Under the pieces are notes generated by a model. That model was not told the DNA's origin, ran no database searches, and saw only the letters and a list, made by a program, of their open reading frames with translations. DNA of 64,000 nt from Chitinophaga sp. SYP-B3965 (lineage in GTDB: Bacteria; Bacteroidota; Bacteroidia; Chitinophagales; Chitinophagaceae). Below, piece after piece: positions 1 through 7,519 of the stretch. Within the stretch, counting starts at the first letter, position 1, and the number at the start of each line of letters is the position of its first letter. Made by a program: the position numbers and the translations under genes. The stretch lies in contig NZ_WJFD01000001.1 of assembly GCF_009647655.1 (NCBI RefSeq), positions 2,976,001-3,040,000 of the forward strand, read 5' to 3'.

Positions 1-2073
1 GCCGGGGATCATAAACCATTGTGACCGTGCAGGGAAATAATCTTCATTGAAAACGTTCTCCACACCTAACGTTACCAGTGCATTCTTCGTTAAACGATAG
101 CTGGCATTAAAGTTAACCAGGTTATACGCCTTCACGATCCCTTCATTTCCTTTATAAAGCCCGCTGGGCAATTTAACGAAACGATCTCTTTCCTGGATGC
201 CGGTATATTGCAAACCAACCTCAAAACCGCTGATAGGTCTGTAATGAACGCTGGCACCGATCTTCGGAGCACCAATGCGTCTGCCGTTCAGATAAGCATC
301 GTACTTATCATCGATGCGGCCTGTATCTGCTTTTCCTTCCACATAACTGTAAGAAGCACCCAGATCAAGATTATGCACCGGGCTGTATTGTACAGCTGCT
401 TCAAAACCATAAATGCGCTCTGGCGTACGTGCTACATTGAACAAGTCAGTAGCAGCATCATATACCATTTCCGCACCTAATTTGGAAGTACTCACAAAAC
501 CCGTCAGTTCAAAACGGAGTTGTTTGTATTTGCTCACAAAACCCAGTTCGTAGTTATTCACCAGCACTGCTTCTGTGTTGATCTTATCGATATTATCCAC
601 CTTCGCATCCCTCAGTGCCAAACCTACATCAGACACAGAAAATCCCTGGGAGAAACTGGCGTAAGGCGTAAAGAGCGGGAAACGGTTGTAACGTAATCCG
701 GCATTAAACAAAGTAGCGGTGTATTTCAGATCACCACCTTTTACTGCAAAGCTCGGCGTAACCGTACCACCGGTAGCATTGGTGATCCTTAAAGTAGTGT
801 AATCTTCCACACCGATGTTTACTTTTTCTATCCGCACACCACCTTTCAGGATGATGTTATCCAGGAAGGTCCATTCTGTTTCTGCAAAAGGCGCCAGGTT
901 GAACATCTTCATTTCAGGTACCCAAACACGGCCATCAACAAGCGGTTGAGAAGTAACGTCATGTAAAACGTCCGCACCGTAAGACAATGATCCCATTGCT
1001 GAAGCATGATTCATCAACGGAGAATTGAACATAAAACGGAAACCCTGCTTTTTTGCAAGCGTGTGGGATTGTCCGTCTCCGCCTTCAAACCGGCCGATGG
1101 AAACATAGAAGATATCATCCCGGGAAGCATAATAAGCATCTGCATACAGGGAAGTTCCGCCAATGAGGCTATCTGCCTTGTAAGACAATTGCACATTGTG
1201 GTTTCCTTTTACGCCGGTTGGCTCACCAGGCTGTTTACCTAATACGCCGGTAGCAGGTTTTCCTGTGAGAAAATCTCCATTCACCAAAGTGTAATTGGAA
1301 TTCTGCTGGCTGCTATAGTAGTTATACATCAGCTGGATACGCTGACGGCTGGTAGGTTCAAATCCCAGTTTCACAAATGCATTGTAACTCTCTGTTTCTC
1401 CCAGGCTGTAATTGTTGCCCAGGATATTCCCCTTTGCATCCTTAAATTCTCCGTTCTGCTCATATACTCCGCTAACGGTGTAATCAAACTTTCCTAACTT
1501 ACCATAGAGCAATTGCCCTACCCTGCCACCAAGACTGTTCTTGGGACTGGTTAAAGAACCCGTAAGGTTAAGTGTGGTTTTACCGGAGATGGGACCTGCA
1601 TTTGTCGGTTTGAGAGTGATATAGTTGATCAGACCACCGGTAGCACCGTTACCATAAATAGCCGTAGCACCTTTCAGGACATCTACCCTTTCCAGTACCG
1701 CCGGGTCAATAGAGCGGAGGTCTACTTCTCCATTCCGCAAGGGTGTGGATTGCGGGATCCCGTCTATCATGATCAATACAGAACGGCCTCTTAAAGACTG
1801 TCCCACATTGCTGTTAGTTTGAGCAGAAGGCGCCAGGCCGGGTACTTCGTTGGCCAGGATCTCTGTGATATCAGTCGTAATGGTCAGGTCCCTTTCCAGG
1901 GTTTTGCGGGTGACCACTGTTACGGATGAAGGAACTTTGTCCAGCACCTCCGGTTTACGGCTGGCAGATACGATCACTTCTCCCAGTGACACAGTATCTT
2001 TTTTTGTCTTTTGTTGGGCAGAAACGGAAAAAGCCGCTGCCAGTATGAATAAAAGGGAGCCAATGCGCCTCAT
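1..2073 (-). CDS. TonB-dependent siderophore-type receptor (3' end outside window)
   Basis: The reading frame is open from an ATG at 2071-2073 to the window edge, so the C-terminus is missing (691 codons seen). A signal peptide ending in SVSAQ is followed by a plug domain with LRGRSVLIMIDGIPQ and VEVLKGATAIYGNGATGGLIN, typical of ferric-siderophore receptors of the FhuA/IutA class. There is no N-terminal carboxypeptidase-like domain, unlike SusC proteins. The rest is a beta-barrel rich in aromatic and Gly residues. It should import a ferric chelate across the outer membrane using TonB energy; the ligand cannot be read from the sequence. It is divergent from the flavin reductase gene, a pairing compatible with reductive iron release, which is inference only. 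Confidence 0.85.
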   Translation of the reverse strand, partial: MRRIGSLLFILAAAFSVSAQQKTKKDTVSLGEVIVSASRKPEVLDKVPSSVTVVTRKTLERDLTITTDITEILANEVPGLAPSAQTNSNVGQSLRGRSVLIMIDGIPQSTPLRNGEVDLRSIDPAVLERVDVLKGATAIYGNGATGGLINYITLKPTNAGPISGKTTLNLTGSLTSPKNSLGGRVGQLLYGKLGKFDYTVSGVYEQNGEFKDAKGNILGNNYSLGETESYNAFVKLGFEPTSRQRIQLMYNYYSSQQNSNYTLVNGDFLTGKPATGVLGKQPGEPTGVKGNHNVQLSYKADSLIGGTSLYADAYYASRDDIFYVSIGRFEGGDGQSHTLAKKQGFRFMFNSPLMNHASAMGSLSYGADVLHDVTSQPLVDGRVWVPEMKMFNLAPFAETEWTFLDNIILKGGVRIEKVNIGVEDYTTLRITNATGGTVTPSFAVKGGDLKYTATLFNAGLRYNRFPLFTPYASFSQGFSVSDVGLALRDAKVDNIDKINTEAVLVNNYELGFVSKYKQLRFELTGFVSTSKLGAEMVYDAATDLFNVARTPERIYGFEAAVQYSPVHNLDLGASYSYVEGKADTGRIDDKYDAYLNGRRIGAPKIGASVHYRPISGFEVGLQYTGIQERDRFVKLPSGLYKGNEGIVKAYNLVNFNASYRLTKNALVTLGVENVFNEDYFPARSQWFMIPG

Positions 2074-2090
2074 AAGCTTATAAATTTGCG

Positions 2091-2119
2091 CGAAATTACA
2101 GCTTGATCGGCTGGATCAA
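2091..2119 (-). promoter_or_regulatory. Candidate Bacteroidota promoter for the TonB receptor
   Basis: On the minus strand a TTG (2119-2117) stands 18 bp ahead of TAATTTCG (2098-2091), one mismatch from the Bacteroidota -7 element TAnnTTTG, with the usual -33/-7 spacing. The start codon follows 17 bp downstream. It is a motif match only. On the opposite strand TAAATTTG (2081-2088) is a perfect -7 match that could serve the flavin reductase gene. Confidence 0.35.
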
Positions 2120-2155
2120 TGATCGCATCCGGAAAAAATTATTAAATTGACTATC

Positions 2156-2716
2156 ATGAGAAGAAATTACAAAAAGGAAGACCTCCCGGTGGACAAGATC
2201 CGCAAATTCCTGGAGCCGGGTCCCATTGTATTAGTAAGCTCCCGCTGGAAGGAGGAAACCAATATCATGAGCATGGGCTGGCATACTGTCATGGAATTCT
2301 CTCCCTCCCGGATCGGCTGTTTTATCACCGGCGCCAACCATAGCTACGATATGATCCGCAAAAGCAAAGAATGTGTGATCAATATCCCCACCGTAAACCT
2401 GCTGGATGAAGTAATAGGTATTGGTAACAGTTCAGGCGAAAAAACAGATAAATTCAAAAAGTTTAAACTCACGCCGGAAGAAGCAGATAAAGTAAAAGCA
2501 CCACTGATAAAAGAATGTTATGCTAATTTTGAATGCAAAGTAGTGGACGAGAGCCTGCTGCATAAATACAGTTTCTTTATCCTGGAAGTGGTGAAAGCAC
2601 ATGCTGCTGTTTATCCAAAATATCCCACAACGGTGCATTACAGAGGAGAAGGTATATTCATGATATCCGGAAAGAATATCTCAAAGGTCAGAAAATTCAA
2701 ACCACAGAATCTATAA
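2156..2716 (+). CDS. Flavin reductase-like FMN-binding split-barrel protein
   Basis: This is a cytosolic protein of about 186 residues with the flavin-reductase-like split barrel fold: a GPIVLVSSRW strand, then NIMSMGWHTVMEFSPSRIG and ECVINIP, the usual FMN-phosphate and isoalloxazine contact regions. Members reduce or carry FMN for a partner oxygenase, or reduce ferric chelates; no partner oxygenase is adjacent. The ATG at 2156 is preferred over an in-frame TTG at 2147. The stop is followed after one base by the antiporter ATG, so the two genes are probably co-transcribed and translationally coupled. The exact physiological substrate is unknown. Confidence 0.8.
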   Translation: MRRNYKKEDLPVDKIRKFLEPGPIVLVSSRWKEETNIMSMGWHTVMEFSPSRIGCFITGANHSYDMIRKSKECVINIPTVNLLDEVIGIGNSSGEKTDKFKKFKLTPEEADKVKAPLIKECYANFECKVVDESLLHKYSFFILEVVKAHAAVYPKYPTTVHYRGEGIFMISGKNISKVRKFKPQNL

Positions 2717-2717
2717 G

Positions 2718-4307
2718 ATGGAGCATCACGTTATTCAATATCTTTCCCTTATCATGGTTATTATCACACTGGTGATGCTGGCCTCGAAACTGAAGATCGC
2801 TTACCCCATTGTATTAGTGATAGGCGGACTGGCCATCAGCCTGATCCCGGGCCTGCCGGTCATAGAGATCAACCCGGAGCTGATCTTCATCATCTTTCTG
2901 CCACCTCTTTTGTATGAAGCAGCCTGGTACACTTCCTGGAAAGATTTCTGGAAATGGCGGCGTGTAATTACCAGTTTCGCTTTCCTGATCGTTATCCTTA
3001 CCTCTTTTGTAGTAGCATTGGTATCCAGTTCCATCATACCCGGTTTCACCATGGCCCTCGGCTTTTTGCTCGGCGGCATTGTATCTCCTCCGGATGCAGT
3101 ATCTGCCAGCGCTGTGCTGAAGAATGTGAAAGTGCCCAAAAGGCTTTCCGCCATCCTGGAAGGAGAAAGCCTGATGAATGATGCATCCAGTTTGATCGTA
3201 TTCCGTTTTGCCCTCGTGGCTGTTGATACCGGACGTTTTGTTTTTCATGAAGCGGCATTGAGTTTTGTAGTGGTGATCGTGATGGGCATACTCACAGGTA
3301 TCCTGATAGGGATGATCTATTTTGCCGTGCATAAATGGTTGCCCACCACTACCAATATGGATATTGTGCTGAGCCTTACCGCACCTTATGTGATGTACAT
3401 CGCAGCAGAAGCATTTCATTTTTCCGGTGTGCTGGCTGTAGTAAGCGGTGGCCTTTTCCTTTCCGCCAGGAGCCATCTCTTCCTCAATCACCGAAGCCGT
3501 TACCAGGGAAGTAATGTATGGTCTACGCTTGGTTTTGTACTGAACGGGCTGGTGTTTATGCTGATAGGACTGGAACTGCCTGTAATTGTGAATCAACTGG
3601 GACCGGTAAGTTTAGGAGAAGCCATTAAATATGGTTTACTGATCTCCCTGGTATTGATCGTCACCAGGCTGCTCAGTACGTTTGGCGCTTCCTATTTTAC
3701 GGTTTTCATCAGTCGCTACATCAAAACTGCAGATAGCAGGCCAGGATTAAAAGGACCTTTCCTGCTGGGCTGGGCAGGCATGCGGGGAGTGGTTTCCCTT
3801 GCGGCCGCATTATCCATTCCACTTTTATTAACGGATAAAATAACGCCCTTCCCCCAACGTAACCTCATCCTCTTTATCACCTTTATGGTGATCCTCGTTA
3901 CATTGGTGCTACAGGGATTAACACTTCCCCTGATGATCCGCTGGGTAAAGATGCCCGACCCGGATATCAGGCTTAGCACAGAAGAACAGGAGTTAATGAT
4001 CAGGAAAAAACTGGCGGGTCACACCCTGCAATTCCTTAATGAGCAGCATCCCGAGATCTCTCAGACCAATAAGACCTTACTACAATTGAGAAGCCGGTAC
4101 GAGAGGGAAAATCTCTACAACGCAGAACATCTCATAGAACCGGAACATGAAGATTTCCGCCGCGTATACTTAGAAATCCTGGAACAGCAACGCAAACTCC
4201 TTCACGAACTGGATAGATCCACGGACACAGATGAAGAGATCATCCGCAGGCATCAAAGCCTGTTAGACCTGGAAGAAGAAAAATTACGGTTGAAATTTGA
4301 GGCATAA
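2718..4307 (+). CDS. CPA1-family Na+/H+ antiporter
   Basis: This 529-residue integral membrane protein has about 12 hydrophobic segments over residues 5-425. It carries the CPA1 signature GGIVSPPDAVSASAVLKN and the GESLMNDASSLIVFR motif, whose Asn-Asp pair binds the cation in NhaP/NHE proteins. GWAGMRGVVSLAAALSIP matches the conserved later helix. A charged, helical cytosolic tail of about 100 residues follows. It should exchange cytoplasmic Na+ (or K+) for protons at the inner membrane. It starts one base after the flavin reductase stop. The downstream gene is convergent and no clear hairpin terminator is visible in the 37 bp between them. Confidence 0.9.
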   Translation: MEHHVIQYLSLIMVIITLVMLASKLKIAYPIVLVIGGLAISLIPGLPVIEINPELIFIIFLPPLLYEAAWYTSWKDFWKWRRVITSFAFLIVILTSFVVALVSSSIIPGFTMALGFLLGGIVSPPDAVSASAVLKNVKVPKRLSAILEGESLMNDASSLIVFRFALVAVDTGRFVFHEAALSFVVVIVMGILTGILIGMIYFAVHKWLPTTTNMDIVLSLTAPYVMYIAAEAFHFSGVLAVVSGGLFLSARSHLFLNHRSRYQGSNVWSTLGFVLNGLVFMLIGLELPVIVNQLGPVSLGEAIKYGLLISLVLIVTRLLSTFGASYFTVFISRYIKTADSRPGLKGPFLLGWAGMRGVVSLAAALSIPLLLTDKITPFPQRNLILFITFMVILVTLVLQGLTLPLMIRWVKMPDPDIRLSTEEQELMIRKKLAGHTLQFLNEQHPEISQTNKTLLQLRSRYERENLYNAEHLIEPEHEDFRRVYLEILEQQRKLLHELDRSTDTDEEIIRRHQSLLDLEEEKLRLKFEA

Positions 4308-4344
4308 AAGGTAGAATCTCATAGGCTAACACTTAAAACACAAG

Positions 4345-5139
4345 CTAAAAAGCAAAATCCTCCGCCACAAAATCCCCGGGGCTAACCCCCAGGAAATGCT
4401 GGAAATCTTTGATCAGATGCATCTGGTCCGCATAATCAAATTCATACGCCAGCCCGGACCATTTTGTATCCGTATGATGCATTTTGTGCTGCAGCATATT
4501 AGAGAACCGCACCATCCTGCTATACAATTTAGGCGTGGTACCGATCTCTTTCACAAAATTCCGCTCCAGCTGCCGTTGGGATAAACAAACCTTTTGCTGT
4601 AAAGCATTAATAGAAGTTTTGGCAGAGGAAGCCATCACCAGTTTCACCATCTGATCCACACCAACAGAAGTATAGCTGGCCTTCTTCGCCAAAACTAACA
4701 GGTAAGGCTCTACAACAGCTATGCAGCTATCAATATCTTTGCAGGCCATCAAACGTTCCGTGATCTCCGGAAAAAGGGCCGGTAATACCAGGGCACCATC
4801 AATCGCTTCGTCCCGGAACAGGTGTGCGGAAATTCCCAGCAAACCATACAGGCCAGTAGGTTTAAAACGGATCACAAAGGAGACGAAGTCCTTCTCTATC
4901 CTGATGGCACTTTTCCTGAAAGTACGGGGTCCGCGGATGGAACACCGGGAAAAAGGGAGCAGTTCTCCCGTTCGGTGATCAGTGGTTTCAAAATCAGCAC
5001 CCAGGAAAAAATCAATAGAACTGAGGTAACGCAGGGGCATTGCTTTCACAACCGGTACTTTCACCGTTCTGAAAACATATTCCGTAATGAAGGGCCGAAG
5101 TGCTTCGGCTGGGGTCCTTTTAGCAACTGAGGAAGACAT
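4345..5139 (-). CDS. AraC-family transcriptional regulator
   Basis: This 264-residue protein has a C-terminal double helix-turn-helix of the AraC type over about residues 165-258: NALQQKVCLSQRQLERNFVKEIG for the first helix pair and LAYEFDYADQMHLIKDFQHFLGVSPGDF for the second. The N-terminal 150 residues resemble the beta-rich sensor region (DUF6597-like) common in Bacteroidota AraC proteins. It is a cytosolic DNA-binding protein; ligand and targets are unknown. It stands alone, convergent with the antiporter gene and upstream of the polysaccharide locus, with no obvious link to either. Confidence 0.85.
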   Translation of the reverse strand: MSSSVAKRTPAEALRPFITEYVFRTVKVPVVKAMPLRYLSSIDFFLGADFETTDHRTGELLPFSRCSIRGPRTFRKSAIRIEKDFVSFVIRFKPTGLYGLLGISAHLFRDEAIDGALVLPALFPEITERLMACKDIDSCIAVVEPYLLVLAKKASYTSVGVDQMVKLVMASSAKTSINALQQKVCLSQRQLERNFVKEIGTTPKLYSRMVRFSNMLQHKMHHTDTKWSGLAYEFDYADQMHLIKDFQHFLGVSPGDFVAEDFAF

Positions 5140-5275
5140 ATGCTAAAGTAGCTGTTTTCACTGCCGCAAGCAAGCGTGTTAATACTTAAACCTCACAAAC
5201 TTAATATGCACAGCGCCGGGCGTATCCACTGTTCTTATCTTGTTTAATTCAATGTGTTCATTACCAATGCGCAAC

Positions 5276-5300
5276 AAAAAGGGCTGCCAAATGGCAGCCC
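5276..5300 (-). terminator. Intrinsic terminator of the susC-susD-GH88 operon
   Basis: A perfect 8-bp GGGCTGCC/GGCAGCCC inverted repeat with a 4-base loop lies at 5281-5300. On the minus strand it is followed at once by a T run (5280-5276). It sits about 37 bp after the GH88 stop codon, where the operon should end. Confidence 0.75.
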
Positions 5301-5336
5301 TCATTTCATCGCGATTGTCAAGATTAGAACTACTTC

Positions 5337-6575
5337 TTATTGCTGCAACAGATCTTCATACCGTTGCAAAGCTTCCATGAAATAATAGTCTGCATATACC
5401 AATGGCACATCTATTTCCGTACGATGCGGGATACTTCCCACGCTATGCATCAGCAGGAAATTTCCGTTACTGCCCACCGGCGCCCTGTAAACAGGGCTGG
5501 CCAGTGTGTGCAGCATTTTAATCGCAGCCTGTTTATATTTTTCTTCTTTTTCGCCCGCATACCTGCTCAGCTCAAATAAAGCAGAAGCAGTAATAGCAGC
5601 CGCAGAAGCATCTCTTGGTTTCTCTGTTACTTTATTGGCATAAGAATTCACACCAGGTGTATACCCCGCTTCATTCGCATTAAAATCCCAGTAAGGTATT
5701 TTATCCGCCGGCAGGTTCTTGCTATCCAGGAACCAGTCTGCCATGCCCATGGCCGTCTTTAAAAAACGGGCATCTTTTGTTTCCCGGTACACCATGGTAA
5801 AACCATAGATCCCCCACGCCTGGCCTCTTGCCCAGGTAGAATTATCTGCATAACCCTGTCCCGTTTCCCGGCCTGCCACTTTACCCGTAGTAGTATCATA
5901 ACATACAACATGATAAGAACTGTAATCCGGACGGATCTGGTTCTTCATCGCAGTCAATGCATGAGAAATTGCCACATGCCGGAAAGAAGTATCACCCGTT
6001 ACTTTAGAAGCAAAGAATAACAACTCCAGGTTCATCATGTTATCAATGATCACCGGGAAAGAATAAGTCTTATTCCCATGCCATGACTTAAACGCATTCC
6101 ATGATTTAATACTGCCTGTTACCGGGTTAAAACGTGTGCTCAAAGAGCGGGCAGACTGCACCAGGATATCTTTGTATGCAGCTTTACCTGTAACGCGGTA
6201 AGCATTACCATAACTGCAGTACATCATAAAACCCAGGTCATGGTGTTTGGTGAAATCCTTCAGCGGCTCCAGTTTCTCCGTCCAGGCAGAAGCTGCGGTG
6301 GCGATACTTTGGTCTTTGGTGAACTCATAAGAGAACCAAAGGCTCCCGGGGAAAAAACCGGGCGTCCAATCATACATATTGGTAGACACCATTTTACCGC
6401 TGGCATCTGTTGTACGGGGAAACAAAGGCGGTGTTTGCGGTTTTGTTTCCTTCAGCATATTCTTTAACTGCTTAGTAGCAAAAGAATAATTGCTTTTGAT
6501 AAAATCATCTTCCGTGCTGTCTGTTGAAAAAGCGAGCAGGCTAACGAACGCTGTACAAATTAATAAACGCTTCAT
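5337..6575 (-). CDS. GH88 unsaturated glucuronyl hydrolase
   Basis: This 412-residue protein with an N-terminal signal peptide belongs to glycoside hydrolase family 88, which removes the unsaturated uronic acid that polysaccharide lyases leave at the non-reducing end of oligosaccharides. The (alpha/alpha)6 barrel features are visible: DWTPGFFPGSLWF, HHDLGFM with Asp113, IIDNMMNLELL with Asp178, and STWARGQAWGIYGF. Asp113 and Asp178 correspond to the two catalytic aspartates known in Bacillus UGL. There is no lipobox, so a periplasmic location is inferred. It is the last gene of the susC-susD-DUF5017-GH88 operon and starts 2 bp after the lipoprotein stop. Its natural partner is the PL8 lyase encoded beyond the regulator gene. 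Confidence 0.92.
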   Translation of the reverse strand: MKRLLICTAFVSLLAFSTDSTEDDFIKSNYSFATKQLKNMLKETKPQTPPLFPRTTDASGKMVSTNMYDWTPGFFPGSLWFSYEFTKDQSIATAASAWTEKLEPLKDFTKHHDLGFMMYCSYGNAYRVTGKAAYKDILVQSARSLSTRFNPVTGSIKSWNAFKSWHGNKTYSFPVIIDNMMNLELLFFASKVTGDTSFRHVAISHALTAMKNQIRPDYSSYHVVCYDTTTGKVAGRETGQGYADNSTWARGQAWGIYGFTMVYRETKDARFLKTAMGMADWFLDSKNLPADKIPYWDFNANEAGYTPGVNSYANKVTEKPRDASAAAITASALFELSRYAGEKEEKYKQAAIKMLHTLASPVYRAPVGSNGNFLLMHSVGSIPHRTEIDVPLVYADYYFMEALQRYEDLLQQ

Positions 6576-6577
6576 AC

Positions 6578-7495
6578 TTAGGGTATTACTTTAATGATCA
6601 CTTCTTTTATCACAGACTTCTCTTCGTCCAGTGTACGGTTAAATGCAACAAAGGTGGCTTTGTAAACACCAGGCACCGTATACTTGTAAGGATATCCTGT
6701 TTTTACCGCATCTGTAATGCTCTTCACCGCCACACTTACATCCGGGGAGATCTGCCCAACATACAATGGCCGGCTGATGATCCAGCTGGTATTGGTAGGG
6801 GCTGCTGCTGCACCACCAGTGAGTTTCAGATCAGTAGCGGTGGCCGTCCATCTTGCAGAGGCCGGATTCCAGACATTACCATACCGTATCCAGAAACTAA
6901 CATCTGTGGTCAGGTTGCTTACAGCAAAGGTTTGATCCGCCAGAACATTGTTCACTACATAATTGGTGATGGTCCAGGTACGTTGTGTACTACCCGTTAC
7001 ACCGCTGTATTTGAATGCAATGAAAAGAGAATCCTTTTCTCCGGACACCTGGTCCGTAAGATCAATGGTACCGGAATTCACGACAGTAGCACTGGTAGAA
7101 AGCGCTGCTTTGGATGTGATGTTCGTCCAGTTGGCATTCACCACGGTAGCGGAATCCAATGCTGTTAGTTTGTTGGTCGCCAATACCTGTAGTGTATTGG
7201 TCTGTGTGCCAAATTCTGCTTTCGTGGAAAATGATAACGTCACTTTTCCCAGTTTGAAGGAGGCTTTCCTGTTGGCATAACTTTTACCCGGTTCGCCGGA
7301 ATAGAAGGCAATATTATCTGCATCGCCTGAAAACAGGAACTGTGTGGTATCCCCTACTTTGTAAGTGAAGGTATCCGCTACAAGCCGTGCCGGGTCTATC
7401 CTTACCTGGAAAGTAGGTGCAGTTGTTTCGAGCGTTTTGCTGCAGGCCACGGCCATTAAAGCCAGTCCTGCCAATATGATGAATGATCTTTGCAT
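6578..7495 (-). CDS. DUF5017-type surface lipoprotein of the polysaccharide locus
   Basis: This 305-residue protein has a lipoprotein signal peptide with a lipobox ending in MAVAC (Cys about 18 from the preferred ATG at 7495; an upstream frame extension lacks a better start). The N-terminal part, with FTYKVGDTTQFLFSGDADNI and AFYSGEPG, is the DUF5017 signature found in accessory lipoproteins beside SusD. The C-terminal half is beta-rich and may bind glycan. It lies between susD and GH88 in one operon. The expected role is a surface glycan-binding protein that helps SusC/D capture the polymer; this is inferred from position, since the domain has no assigned biochemical function. Confidence 0.8.
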   Translation of the reverse strand: MQRSFIILAGLALMAVACSKTLETTAPTFQVRIDPARLVADTFTYKVGDTTQFLFSGDADNIAFYSGEPGKSYANRKASFKLGKVTLSFSTKAEFGTQTNTLQVLATNKLTALDSATVVNANWTNITSKAALSTSATVVNSGTIDLTDQVSGEKDSLFIAFKYSGVTGSTQRTWTITNYVVNNVLADQTFAVSNLTTDVSFWIRYGNVWNPASARWTATATDLKLTGGAAAAPTNTSWIISRPLYVGQISPDVSVAVKSITDAVKTGYPYKYTVPGVYKATFVAFNRTLDEEKSVIKEVIIKVIP

Positions 7496-7519
7496 AAAAT
7501 AATGTTTAGTATATAACAA

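Noticed and set aside
2814..3596. 260-residue open frame opposite the Na+/H+ antiporter gene
   Set aside because: It is fully antisense to a gene with clear family motifs, its composition is unusual, and it has no recognisable domain. It is a shadow frame.
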